Positions 24,201 to 36,556 of a stretch of DNA of 64,000 nucleotides are shown here, piece by piece; positions within the stretch are counted from its first letter, which is position 1; every line of letters begins with the position of its first letter. A model generated the notes under the pieces. It was not told the origin of the DNA. It did not search any database and saw only the letters and a list, made by a program, of their open reading frames with translations. A program made the position numbers and the translations under genes. This stretch comes from Ceraceosorus guamensis (lineage: Eukaryota > Basidiomycota > Exobasidiomycetes > Ceraceosorales > Ceraceosoraceae): positions 78,916 to 142,915 of the forward strand of contig NW_020290047.1 in assembly GCF_003144195.1 (NCBI RefSeq), written 5' to 3'.

Positions 24201-25814
24201 TCAAGTGTTCAGCTTGAGTAGCCACTTCAAGTTGCGATCCATGCCGACTTTCTGCACCTCTGCATAGCAGATGGGAATGTTGTACGGGTCGTGCGACGCT
24301 TTCTTGTCCTCAAAGCTGTGCACGAGCGTTTGGTCAGCCTGCACATCTTTCTTGTACGCCTTTGCCAGATCCCTTATCTCGTCGATGAACTTTTCCAGAC
24401 TTCCACCCATGACGATGAGGGGAGGGAAGCCTTTGTAGTCGTGCACGGGCGACTCGCGACCCAGATGAAGGCTGGAAATGTACAGGCTTTTCTCGTCGCC
24501 TGCTGCCACGCCGCGCAGAAGCTCCGAGGATGCGGTCGCCAGGCCCATGAGGCTCAAAATGTCATACGGCGCGTTGAGGTGATGCGAGGCGTTGGGCTTG
24601 GTGCCGTACGACAGCGAGGCGTCGACCCAAGGCTAAAGGCGAGAAGAGTGGGGGGTTCGAAGTGGTTAGGGCGCGCGCGCGAGGAATGGAACATGACGCC
24701 CGTCTAGACTGACCGAGTACAGCATCAGACCCCGGGGCATCCCAGATTTGCCGAAAGGTCGCACGTCTCGGATGTACCGCGTAAGCGCGAGGCTGAGGTG
24801 ACCTGAGGCGAGGCGTGGGCCCGAGGAGCAGCGGATCAGATGGCGCGCAGCGGGGCAGACGTGGAGGGCCCATCACGCCTATTCAAAATCTCTCACCTCC
24901 AGCACTGTCGCCTCCAACATAGATGTTCTCCGGCTCATATTCGCAGTCCTCTACAAGATAACGCCAGCTGGACACGGCGTCGGCAAGGATGCCCGAGAAT
25001 GATGTCTTGTCGCTGAGCCGGTACTCGAGCGAGAACGCTTTGCGCGGCAAGAGCTTTGCATCGCCTTCGTATCCTTGAGCAAGGTGCTCCTCGATCTTTT
25101 TGAGCAGCTGACGAGGTACAGCTGTAGTTTGGGATTTGGGCCCAGCAGATCGCTCCAAGTAGCCTCCTCTGCGGAGAATTGGCGTACAGGCGAAAAGAGT
25201 GTGAGCATGTGGTCTGGACGGAGGGAGCGGTGACAGGGCCAGCTCTGTCATAGCGTGACTGACCCGTGAAAGTAGAGCAACACCTGCTCGCCTTTGGCAG
25301 CCTTTATCCTGGCCACTGCTGCCTTCTCTACATCCTCCTCGTCAAACAGCTCCCGCCATTGCGCCGCATTGCCGTGCGAGTCCAGGCTGGACGGGATGGC
25401 AAACCACCAGCCGTGGGTGCGCACGCTGCGCGTTCCCGCTCTCTTTTCCAGCTGACCCGCCTCACCTTGTAGCGCGCCATCCAGCTTTGGCACCCACACC
25501 GCCTTGGCCAAGAGCCTACCGAGAGATTCTGACTTTGCGTTCGTGTACTTCGACAGCTTCTCCACGGTCCATCTATCGGAGTACCAGTCTGCGCGCCTGA
25601 AGAGACCCATGAAACGCACGATGCGCACTACCATTGCTTGAGCAAAGGTAAAGTCGGGATGGGGACGGGCAGATCGAAAGAGCAGCTGCGTGATTGCGTA
25701 GAAGGGCAACTGAAAGAAAAGGACAGATATGAGAGTCTTGGTCATGTAGATGGCCTTCCATGGTTGGTGCTGGATCGACACGTACGGCCTGGCAGGCCGG
25801 TTGATGTCGCTCAT
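24201..25814 (-). CDS. Membrane-anchored alpha/beta-hydrolase (esterase/lipase, fold-3 type)
   Basis: Four exons, 25814-25264, 25168-24897, 24802-24714 and 24632-24201, encode 447 residues. Near the N terminus a hydrophobic stretch (TLISVLFFQLPFYAITQLLF, about residues 26-45) is a likely signal anchor. The catalytic domain has the oxyanion-hole motif HGGGY (183-187, assembled across the first intron) and nucleophile motif GDSAGG (270-275, Ser272, across the second intron). The acid and His are expected in the last exon; SHDPYN near its end is a candidate for the His. These features place it with the hormone-sensitive-lipase-like esterases that act on acetylated sterols or other esters at the ER; the substrate cannot be told from sequence. 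Start chosen at MSDINRP; an upstream frame extends to 25850. Confidence 0.86.
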
Positions 25815-27313
25815 CCTGATCAAACGGTCTGGTGGAGACGTCGTAGGCAATCAGCTTGCACGACGATCCTGCGCAGTCAGATGGAGGATGGTAGACGTGA
25901 TCACGAAGGAGGGAGCGAGCGGGTGATGTTGTCCACATGGCTAGTGCGCCGTGATTATCACACGCGCGCATTCCAAAAGCGGACCACATCACTAAGGCAG
26001 CACCTTCATCCCAGTAGGCAGGTCGAAGGTGTGTGGAAGCGCGGCATCATACATTCGTGATTCACATTGCACGTGCAGCATCGCAGCTTCCAAATCCGTC
26101 TATCGCAGTCGTGGAGCTGGGGATTCTTGATTCGTGCTTCTCCTAAATCACGAGGAGCGTTGTGTCAAATTCGAAGCGGTTGTCCAGATATTGGTTTGCC
26201 TCGCGGCGAAGGCGAGAAATCAAAATCGTGAATATGAATGATGAATTCGTGAAAGCAAACGCGCGTAAGCTGTAGGGCTCCGCACGGATAAAACGGATCA
26301 GCGCAGGTACAGTCGAAATTAAAGGTATGTATACGTACGGCATAATCGTAGGCGGGCAATCGTGAATTTGGAACTTCGAATCGTGAATATCTTCAAGGTC
26401 GAGAATCTTGAATTGATTATCAGCCCGGGTCTAGCACGTGATTAGGAGCCTCACGGTCGCAGACGGTCGCTCAACCTCATTTGTGAGCTTGAACTGGGAA
26501 GATGCCGAATGTTGGAGGCATTTTGAGTACAGCTTGATCATATATACTCTGGAGTGATGTATGATCAATGTGGACCGTACACATGCAGTTCCCGAGAGGC
26601 GCTTCAGGTAAGGTGTAGATTTGATATCGCGAAATGACCCTGATGATTGTTGGCACACTGGAATAATTGACACCTCTTTCCATCAACACAATAGGCTCTT
26701 CGCCGCTGAAAATGCCTGCTATGAGCTCAAGTTTCATTCCGAGCACACTGCGGCATTCTCGATTTTATTACCAGCTAGTCAGCAGCTACCAACGGTGCAG
26801 CACGCCGTGGACTCTCTTCTACGTGTCTCTTGACTCTACCGTAATCCTAAATATCGCGACTACCGTGGGTGATGAGACCGCGCTTCGGCGCACCAGCACG
26901 TGCCACGGAAAGGGCACCACGTGAGGGAGATGAGCGGATCGGCTCGCGGTCGGTCGCGTGACCGTGTCGCGCGCGCCGTACCGTCCAGCACACGGCGCGC
27001 TCCTTCCCGCCTTGGTGTCGCTGAACGGCGGGGTTTCGTGCAGCGTGAGAGGCGCCCTCTCTCATGATTATGATTCTCACATGCCCAAGCCCTGCACCCC
27101 ACCGCCACGCTGCTGGGACGAGGGAGGCAAAGATTGTCCACTCCACATGCTCGAACTTGCGTCAAGACGTGCTCCGATGATGATATCCGGTCTCGCCTGG
27201 CGACATCACGAGCAGCCCTACTACGCGCGCCTCTCGCGTGACGGATACCTCGCGAGCACACATCAGCCCTAGTCGAGACCCTGAGGCGCCCATACAGAAT
27301 ACAATTGGCATTG
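25815..27313. promoter_or_regulatory. Divergent 1.5 kb intergenic region
   Basis: Separates the divergent hydrolase (minus) and PQ-loop transporter (plus) genes. The middle is AT-rich and holds four copies of the recurrent words ATTCGTGATT (26053-26062) and AATCGTGAAT (26224-26233, 26358-26367, 26379-26388); the right third is GC-rich. No gene is supported in it. Confidence 0.45.
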
Positions 27314-29982
27314 ATGAGCTGGCGAGGTGAATCGGCACCGAGCGAAAGCCACGCTGGCATTCTCATCGAAGGTTTGCACGCCGTGCTGTGCTATGCTCAT
27401 CGATGGTGGCATGCGTGGGACCGGCAAGCGGTCAGTGACGCGGCTGGGAAAGCCAGCTTCTTCGTGTGGCTCTTTGCGCAAAGTCCGTGAGTACGCAAAC
27501 GTCGCCTCGTTACCCGAGCTCGAAAAGTCGCATTGAGTCTGACACTTGCCCTTGTCGCTTGCAGCCAGATCTACGAGAACTACGCCAGGTCTTCGGTAGA
27601 CGGGCTCAGCCCTACTTTCTTGCTGCAATGGATGGGAGGCGATATCACGAATCTGTAAGCGCTGTGTATGCTGCACAATCATGTCGACGTGGCTGACATC
27701 CCTGCCTTCACTCACCGGCTCCACAGAATCGGGTGTCTACTCACCAACCAACTCGCTTTTCAGGTCGCCATCGCAGTGTATTTCTGCGTTGTGGATGCGA
27801 TCATAGGCATCCAATTCGTATGTGAGATCTGCTACCTGAGTCATAAATGGGAACGCGCTTTACTGAATCTCGCTGTTCTTTCGTAACGAAAGACTACTCG
27901 AGACGGAATGAGAAAGCTATGCCTGCCGCGCCGAGTCGAGCACGCTATGCCAGTACTGCGTCGACCTTCACAGCGCGAGATCTACGTTCCCTGCCTGGCT
28001 CCCCCCTCGTCAGGCGCGCTGGCATTCCGCGATGGAGTAGTAGAGACATGTCGGCGAGCGTCCCCACGCTGACTGACTCGTCTTCTGGCCGGCTGCCTAA
28101 AAGGCGAAGCGATAGCTCGAGTCCCGGTTTCATGGCGCGATCAGGCAGCTGGCGACTGCCGCGGTCCTCGAGCATACAGTCGGTCGAGACGGATGCTGGT
28201 CAAGTCAGCGCAGCTGGACACACCGTCGAGGAGTATGCAAATCTTCGCTTGGCTCACGCACAGCAATACGTGGCTGCAGCACGTAGAGCTGCCCAGCTCA
28301 GCTCGCAACAAGCGGAGGGAAGGGCTAGCTCTGGCTCCAGGCAGCAACCTTCAACGCTAGGTCGCCAAAGAGCGGGCTCTACAAGGTGGGCTCCTCACCT
28401 CCTTAGTCCTACGCGAGAGCAAAGCGTTGGGCCAGAAACACAGGCAGAGCTTCACGACTATGGCGCTATGGCAGACAGCTTACAGAGCGAAGCATCTACT
28501 GCCAGCGGTGGCAGTCTTCAGCGCATATGGGGCTCAAGCGATGCAGCACACAAGACTCGACCTGCAGCTTCCTTTGCGCGGTTCAGGGAGCAAGCGCGAG
28601 CACGGTCCATCCCAACAAGTGCGAAGCTGCTTTCGCGCATATCGACAGTTGATGAAAGCGTCACTGCGATGGAAGATGGGGAACCGACTGCGGTTTCCGA
28701 CTCTGAAAGTCCAGATGCCGAGCCTCGACGTGGAAGAGGAATGATCCGGACGGCCGAGCGTATCAGCACACCCAAACAAGATGCGGCGCTACTTGGCAAG
28801 TCTCCCGGAGGCAACAGCGCCATTCTGGTCAGAGGCGGTGCGATTGGCGATCTTGGAGCAGCAGGCTCGGCAGTCGAACAGGAGAGCTCTTCTTACTTCG
28901 AATCGAGGCATCCTTCTGTCGCTCCATCGCTCGAGGATGGCCACAGAGAGGCTAGTCGCTCCTCTTCTATCTCGCCGTCGCGTCGGAGACGAGCGAGTCG
29001 CGGGCTGGGCGCTGCTCTGCTAGGCCTTGGGGCTCTTTGGGGCGTGGGCCCATCAACAGGCGGCACGGCCCTCTTTAGCTTGCGGGAGGCTGCTGCAGGA
29101 GATCTCAGCACTATGCGACAAGCACGCACGATGGAGACAAGGCCGTCAGCAGCACTCGGTCCTTTCGCTCCGAACACCGTGGGGTCCGCCTATGCCCTCA
29201 AATTTGTGAATCGGGGGGAATTCCCCGTGTATCCAAGCCAGCATCTGCTGACCATCGTCCCAAGGCTGACGGATCCTTTGCTCGCCCCAGCAGATGTCCA
29301 AGCAGAACGTGAAGGCGATCTCGAAACGCCACCATCACGTGAAGAATGGGACCGGATTGTCGGAAGACTCTTTGCATGGATCTGCTGCTTTCTTTACATG
29401 ACATCGCGCATCCCTCAGATATGGACCAACTTTGTCCGCCAGAGTGTGGAGGGGCTATCGATGCTGCTGTTCGTAGCTGCAGCGCTGGGCAACACGCTCT
29501 ACTCTATCAGTATCTTGGTCTCGCCGCTAGCAACTGGACGAGGTGCAAAAGCCTACTTGATTGAATCGCTCCCGTTTTTGCTCGGCTCGGGCGGCACTTT
29601 GATCTTTGACGCCATCATTGTTGCTCAATCCATCGCATGGAGACACTTGCCTCCTGAAGCTGAGTTGCTAAGACTGGACGAAGAGCAGGACGATCCCATC
29701 GCGCCAGAGCCCGGCAGCTACGTCGCAAGACCAGGTCTTTCCAGACGCTCCTCTATACGAAGCGCCTACGACGACGTGGAGAGGACGAGGAGCATGAGTC
29801 GTCCAAGAGATGCGCGCGAATCGCTGCGAAGATCTACCTCCAGCAGGCGCTCTGTCCGCCACTGGATGGCGCATCCAACTGCTGCTCCAACCACACCGCG
29901 CCGTCCTGTGCGCTCGTCGTCAAGCACCAACACTTCTCGTGGCAACAGCAGAGCGCCAACCGAAAGGACATCTCTGATCTGA
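27314..29982 (+). CDS. PQ-loop vacuolar cationic amino acid transporter, with a large internal insertion
   Basis: Related to yeast Ypq1/Rtc2 and animal PQLC2, which export Lys/Arg across the vacuole or lysosome membrane. Exons 27314-27486, 27565-27654, 27727-27821 and 27893-29982 encode 815 residues. The first PQ-loop (Pro58-Gln59, then GDITNLIGCLL and further spans) is formed across the first introns, and the second (RIPQIW, about 624-629, then LSMLLFVAAALGN and later spans) lies in the last exon. Between them is a roughly 500-residue Ser/Arg/Ala-rich, apparently disordered loop, whereas Ypq1 is about 300 residues in all. A Ser/Arg-rich tail follows the last span. The N terminus before the first PQ motif is longer than usual, so the start at 27314 is provisional. 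Confidence 0.87.
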
Positions 29983-30024
29983 AAATTGCATCCGATTAAA
30001 TGTCAGTCATGCGTGCCTACGAGG

Positions 30025-33000
30025 TCAAGGCTTTGCCACTGTCACCCTGATCTGCAGGCCGTCGTCGGTGACTTCTGCTACTTGAGCACTATCTCCTAAG
30101 GGCATCAGCCTGCGCGTGTCGCTCCGTGGCAATTTAAAAGTGAGATCCCAGTGTCCTGCAAAGCCACCATGAAGGAGCTTGAAGCCGCATTGCACGGTTT
30201 GGGAACCGGCAATGCTTTGGAAGAATACCTCGTACTCTGTCCACTCGCCGCTGGTAGTCGCTGCGTTTGAGCACCCGTCATCTTCAATGACGACAAAAGA
30301 TCCGCTGCAACTTGTCGCAGCTTCGATGGGCGCTGGGTAAATTGATACGATTCTGCCCGACCGACTGGTTGAAAGTGCATCCTGTCCGACCTCGGAGGCA
30401 AGGACGAGGATGCCTCCGGCTCTCATCAACGCCGGACAGCGGTCGAGGGCCGCATCTGATACAACCGTACAGATGGACGCCCAAGAAGCAGCCGATGAGC
30501 GCTCGACGGGTCGTTGTTCGAACTTGGCGACACTCACCTTCCGTGACATCAGCGCCTCCAACTGGGAGGCGCGTCCACACCCCCGTGTGGAAATTGCACC
30601 ACCAGATTGGCTCGATTTGGCCGCCTGGCAGGTGAAAGTCCACGCTTGTTGCTCCTTGCGTTGTGTTTGGCGCAATCAGCAGATGCGACCCCAGCAGGAA
30701 TTGCTCATCCTGAGTCAACGTGATTCGGTCGTACGAGTGATGCCACAAGAGAGGCTAAAATGCCACCAGGATGTGGCAACAGAGGATGAGCAGCGAAGAT
30801 CATGGCAAGCGCAGAAGACGCAACTTACCTTGAGGACTGGCCAACCACGTCGGTGGTAATCGCTGCAGAGATGTTTCATCAAGACTTCAATTGAGCCTGC
30901 CGGCGCCAAGACATCACGTTTGATGGATCACCGCAACACACTTACGTGACATATAGAGAGTATAGTGTCGGAATGAGCTGATATCGGAAGTTGATTACCT
31001 CACGTAAGATGCGACCGACGTCTGGGACGTGATCATACATCCAAAGCGTCGTGGAGATCTGCATCGATTGGCAAAGAGGTTCAGGCACTGCGCTGGCACT
31101 GGTCCGGGTGCGAGAAGCAACGGACCTTTTTCCACGAATGCACAGTGAAGCGCGTATGCCACAGTGCCTGCTGGCACCAACGGACCAAAAGTTCGGGGCT
31201 CGGGCTGTGGGCACCAGCAAACCCTGCGATTGATCAACGTGGTCAATGTTGCCAATCTGAGGTCAGTGCATGAGCAAAGCTGTTGCATCTTCATCAAGAT
31301 GTGGGTGACCCACCGCCAATATCGTGCCCATAGAGGCCAGGGCCAAAGCTGATGCCGGTGCTCAACGTCATCTTCGTGCTCCATTTGAGCGATTTCCAGG
31401 TAGTGGAATTGTCGCCAGACCAACTTCCGTGCGCGAAGGTTTGCATGCCTGGCACGAAGCTTCGCGTCACTACCACCGGTCGCGCGTGCGGCCTCGCGCG
31501 CTGTTTTGGACCACAAGAAGGCAAGTATCAGCAGCAGAGCACTGTCGCTTCTGGACCAGGCTGTCCACCCACAAGGAGATGCTCTGCCGTTGCGCGCGCC
31601 ATGCCCATCGTTAGCACACCACGGCCAAACGTTCCCACCGTGAAGTGGTCTCCCGTACTCCCTCCCATTCTCTGCTGCACCTCCACCTTGAGCATGGCAT
31701 CTGCTTCTGAGTGCAGACCGGTTGCACTGGGTACATCGCAAGCGCCTTCGAAGGGCGAGGACCATGCGGCGACCTGTCCGGCAAGCTCTTCATCATCATC
31801 GACTAGGGTCGAGAATTCATTGTTGTCGATCCAGAGACCAGTGATATTATTGTCGAGCACACCGCGCTGCATCATTCGCTGCCAGCTCTGACAGCCTCGC
31901 ACGCTGGAAAAGTCAAAGTACGACCCTTTGCCCGTGTCACCCATGTTCACACTCCAATGCAGCGTCCTAGCTGGATGGGTGTGATACGCCCCACATCGAT
32001 CTGCATCTGTCGGCGCAGAGCCGCCTTCTAGAGGTCTAGCGTCCGGAGCGGCGCGAACGAAAGCACCCTCTCTGGCAGCCTCGTCATACCAAGGATGCGA
32101 CTCAAGTAACCAAGGCTTGACGTTGATGATCAATTGGCAGGACTGCCCTCGCTCCAGCTCCTTGCCCATGGCCTCTGGATCCGGATACTTGCTGCGATCC
32201 CACGTGAAATAATTCCGGTCACCAGAGACGGCATCTTGGCAGTAACCCGAGCTGAGATGCATACCGTCAATCGGGAAGCCGCGCGCTCTGGTTTGGGCGA
32301 CGTAGTCTATTACTGCAGCCTGTGCGTCAGACCGCTCTGACAAGGTCAGACTGCTCGCCAGGTAGCCGAATTGTGAAAGAGGGGGAAGATGAGGACTCGC
32401 TTGCCAACGACCATTGGACGTGTCGCCGAGCGCACCGGAATGATGCGGTGTCACGAGGTGAGCAAGCTGCGAGACTATGCCAGGCAGGCTTGGCCTTGGC
32501 CTGACATTGCCGGATAGCTCATGGCTGCCGAGGAGGACGTAGTAATCCAAAGGACTTTGCTCCGCGCTGTGATGTTAAGGATCCGTTAGCCACCGCCATA
32601 CAATGCCAGATAGTTGCTTCAGGCACTCACCAGAAAGATCTGAAATTGCCAGTGCTAAAGTCGTGCTCTCCACCAAGGTCGAAGATTGATGGAGACAGAG
32701 TGTTGTAATAGAGCCCGTACCAGAAGCGCGTCTCCGCGTTGTATACTGAGTAGAAAGGACATAACTGCGCGGGATCGGGGTGCGGCGTTGGGAGTCAGTG
32801 CGGGAAGCGACGCCAGCTCGCCTCTCTACAAGCAGCGCACCTTGTACAGAGGATCCGTCTCCTCTGGATCTGCGGCCAGACTATCCCGGCCCTCGATGAT
32901 GTACCGCTTGCCGGCCTTCATCATCGGCCCTTTAGTCTCTCCAAGCCCATAGACGAATTCGTTTTGGGCAGGATGAGCAGGATGATTGGTGTTTGCGCTT

Positions 33001-33750
33001 TGCGCCTCCTCACAAAGTGGCATGTACGACTCGCGGCAGACCTGCGCAGAGGCGGGTTGCGTGGGAGTCAGAGGGACCGTGGCGTCGTCTCATACGAACC
33101 GCGTGCTTCGAAGCCCGAGCTAAGGGACTGACGTAGTGGAATGCTCGACCTGATTTCTCGTCGTACCTGTATGCGTGCTTAAAGTCCTTCAGGAAGACAA
33201 AACCATTCTCTGCGCCTGCGTCGACCCACATCCAGCTCAGGAGGATGGCGTGACTGTAGTCGACGTGTATGCGAATGCCAGCCAGTCCACCCAACACGGC
33301 AGCACTAGTCAACGTCGCCCTTTTGCGGCTCTCATCGTGCTTCACCGACCAGCCCTGTCCCAGTGCTCGCTCCCAAGCAACTCCGTCTCGCCCCCGGCCT
33401 GCACGTCCAGCTTGACCGCCCAAGTAAGTCCGACCTCCAAACTTTTCAGGTAGCGTGTGAATCACGCGCACTAGCTGGTCGGAGATCGCGTGAATGTGGA
33501 AGGCGTGGCCCGAGCCGTTGCGAAGGGAAAGAATCGGCCAGACCTGGGACTTGGGATCCTCGAGAGAGGGGCCGGAAGCTCCTGCGGATGATGTGTCCGG
33601 CCAAAGCGTCCAGCCTACCGGGTTAATCAAGCGAGGCATCCCTGTTCGCGTCGTTTTTCCAGAGCCCCGACTCGAATTTGCCGACGCTGGATGTTGGGAG
33701 GGGTGTGGCGAGGGGAGAGCGACGACTGACTTGACACCAATGTAATGCAT
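30025..33750 (-). CDS. Glycoside hydrolase family 31 (alpha-glucosidase/alpha-xylosidase type)
   Basis: Ten exons (minus): 33750-33133, 33041-32841, 32764-32631, 32566-31573, 31500-31314, 31223-31126, 31058-30946, 30862-30829, 30754-30538, 30455-30025; all joins keep frame, giving 1008 residues. Retaining alpha-glycosidase landmarks in order: EFVYGLGETKGP and DPLYK in the N-terminal domain; LLGS near the catalytic barrel entry; nucleophile Asp565 in LWIDNNEF; acid/base Asp679 in SWSGDN; GHDIGGF split across an intron; LWMYDHVPD; and the C-terminal sheet (DRCPALMRAGGI). The nucleophile reads DNNE rather than the common DMNE, pointing to a less-studied GH31 branch. No signal peptide is visible, so it may be intracellular or use another 5' exon; ATG at 33639 is an alternative start. 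The tiny 34-base exon is well supported by its neighbours. The 3' end is 42 bases from the transporter gene. Confidence 0.9.
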
Positions 33751-34532
33751 GCCTTTTGTGTCATATCCATCGCTGCGTGACGGATCGAGACCCTAACGCC
33801 CCACAAAGGGAGAGCACGTGCGCTCGATTCGGCATGCCTGCGCATGGCTTTGAGACGAGGGATCCCGTTCGTGATTGTCATTCAGATTTGCTGCTGCACT
33901 TCGTCTCAAGTCAAAGTGTCATCTCTACCAAGAAGAGCGAAGGGACCAGAATTTGGAGATCAGCATTCCCTGGTGTGTACAGACGCAGATGTCTAGTGAC
34001 TGTCGAGCGCAGAACCCAAGATTCTCTGAAGAGCTCACGATTCAAGATTGCCTCGCGCGGTCTCGCAAGCTGCGGGGTTGCGGATTCAAAATTGTGAATC
34101 ATTCACATTCAGATTGCGATTGAACCACGCGCCAAACGCGTCGTTGGTGTTGAGCGCGTCACCTCAATGCACGACTCGTGACTGGCGAAGTCACGCGGCG
34201 ACTGGTGAGTCTGAGTCTTGAGTGGAAGGCAAAGTTAGATTCAAGATGTTCTTGATTCAAAGTTCACAAGTTTAACGTCGATTCACCATTGTTAATTGGT
34301 AATTCTCGATAGAAATCCCAGGGAAATTTCACCACATCAAATCTTTGATTTCAAGCCTTGGAACCATGAGGTTGCGCTAAATTGTGAAATTTGAAATCAG
34401 AATACTACAGATCTTGAAGGCATCGCTCCGCATAGGAAAGCATTGCGCGTCAAATCACACCTCGAGGCGCTTCAAGCTTCCACAACACTCCTCTCTTTGG
34501 GCCCATACGCTGGATCGGTAGGGCGCAGCAGA
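33751..34532. promoter_or_regulatory. Divergent intergenic region, AT-rich
   Basis: About 780 bases between the GH31 gene (minus) and the RGG-rich gene (plus). The stretch 34010-34400 is AT-rich with many degenerate ATTCAAGATT/TTGTGAATC words of the type seen in other intergenic regions here. No gene is supported. Confidence 0.4.
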
Positions 34533-35974
34533 ATGGTGCTGCAGAACAAGTACAAAGCAAGAGCGTCTCGAAGGTACGTGGCCACCCGTTCAGGTTCTTC
34601 GGAAGGTGCAGAATCCAGCCGGGGCCGCGGAGGTCGAGGAGCAGCAAGGGGAGGTACAGGGAGCAGAGGGAGGGGAGGGAGAGGCCGCGGCGGCGGCGAT
34701 GGTGAAAACGTGCGGTGGAGTAGGTTTGATGAGGGCGAAGAGGATGGTGGAAGTGGTGGGGGTGAAGAGGAGGAGCTGGACGACGAGCAAGAAGTGGAGC
34801 TCAATCCGGCCTTTCCATCGCTGAAGAATGGATTGCGTCACACATCGCATAACGCTGAGCATGTCACGAAGACTGCCGCCCATCAAACGGCGGATGGTGA
34901 GCAGACTACGGGAGGCATCCCTTCGCACCAATCCACAGGTCTCGAAGCGAGTGCGACAGAGGAAGCGTCCGACTCAGAAGAACCAGAAGTGGACATCTCC
35001 AATCTGCTTGCTCGAGTGTCTGCTCTCGGTGAAGATGCGCCAGTCCAAGGGTTCGCTGCAGGCGATAGGCGCGCAGATGGCAACGTCACAGGTCAGGATT
35101 CTGAGGATGTCGACGTGCAAAAAGACACCGATCAATCATTGGCGTATCTCCATGCGAGGCAACAGACGAGGGATGCCCGCACACGGAGCGCCATGAAGCG
35201 GGCAGACGAGAGCTTCAGGAAAGATAGGGCATCTGGTGTGGACACTGAGATGCCAGCGGAAGAAAGAGAGAGAAGAAGGAAGGAAGAGGAGGAAATGCTA
35301 AAGGAGAGGGAAAAGGCCGAGGCTGTCACGTGTGAGTCCTTTTGAGTTGACTGCCGCACATCTCTATCTCTTCATCAACGGTGGCTGACGGCGTGGCTAT
35401 CCTGCTCCTTCCGCCAGCTCTGAAAGAGCGCTTCAGGGGGCACAAAGTAGGGGAGCGAAGGGAAGCTGCAGCGACGAGAACTTCCGCATCGTCCGCTGCC
35501 AAAGGCGGCGAAGTACGCGCTTCTCTTGCGCATTCACAGCAACCAGAAGGCAAGCGACTCAATGGCCCAGCTCTTGCTATGCAGACATCGACCAATACAG
35601 ATGATCTAGATGCCCTGCTCGGCATATCTTCCCCACTCAGATCATTGTCAGCAACCTCTCGGTCTCCAGCCCGACCGCCTTCGCCGCTAGCGTCCTCTGC
35701 CGGGCTGCTGTCCATGGACGGAGCGGCATCCCGAGGCCCCACCTCGGAGGTGACCTTGACTGCTCTCGAACGGGAGAAACGTCGAGCCCAAGAGGCGGAA
35801 CAGCGTCGTGTAAAGGGCGAGGCAGCGCTTCAAGAAGCCCTTCAAAACATGGGCATCAAGAATACTGGCCATGCAAGTCAAGGCAAGGGCGATGCGAGGA
35901 AACCTCAGACTTCCACAGCGAAGACGACCGCTCTCGAGTCCCACCAGGAGTTCTTGGACGAGATGCTTGGCTGA
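34533..35974 (+). CDS. RGG-rich, acidic/charged protein of unknown function
   Basis: Exons 34533-35331 and 35418-35974 encode 451 residues (phase-1 join, GTGAGT donor). The protein starts MVLQNKYKAR, then has a glycine-arginine tract with RGG/RG repeats (bases 34619-34700), followed at once by an acidic Glu/Asp/Gly-rich segment. A central region has DISNLLARV and a long charged helix (EERERRRKEEEEMLKEREK), and near the C terminus another Arg/Glu/Gln helix followed by EFLDEMLG at the end. RGG tracts commonly bind RNA or are methylated by Rmt1/PRMT1; the rest suggests an RNA- or ribosome-associated factor, but I recognise no defined domain. Confidence 0.7.
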
Positions 35975-36556
35975 GCGATTGGTGTGTGCCAACAAGCTCC
36001 CTCATAGTCAATGACAGAGCCGTGGCAGCTGATCGCCTCGATACAAGCTACAAGCCTTCCTCAATGCACGACGCGGACTTCTTAGTGAGCGCTTCTGCTG
36101 CTGGCAAGGTACTCGCATGCCGAAGGCTTGCAATCCCGCGTAAAGCCTGTCGTCCGCCGATGGACCCTTGCTGAGAACATAGAATCATCAAAGACTTAGA
36201 TCGGGAAGAGCGTACATCCGCCACCAGATCAGCAGGTCAGGTCTGTGCGTCTACAAGCAGTCCGCCCGTCCATGTCGGGGACACCTCCAGACGCTGTGCC
36301 TTGCGCGGGCACTGTGCACTTGCTTGGCAGAAGCGGCTCATCCACCGAACATCGCAGATGGGCACGAGCGCATTGCTATTGCTGGTCAAAAGAACAACGG
36401 TGACTAGGGTGACATTGAAGGGAGGAGACTTCTATAGGGCAGGTCAAATGCGGCTTGATTTGGCGGGGAATCAACCACCGAGGGTGAGGGAATGCGAAGA
36501 GCAATATATAAAGCAGTGGTGTGAAGATCAAGCACGCTCGACGGGCCAGAACCCGC
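35975..36556. other. Convergent 3' intergenic region
   Basis: About 580 bases between two convergent genes, containing their 3' untranslated regions. No gene is supported. Confidence 0.45.

Noticed and set aside
24650-24672. GGTTCGAAG string resembling a tRNA B box
   Set aside because: No paired T-stem, A box or cloverleaf around it; it lies in an intron of the alpha/beta-hydrolase gene.
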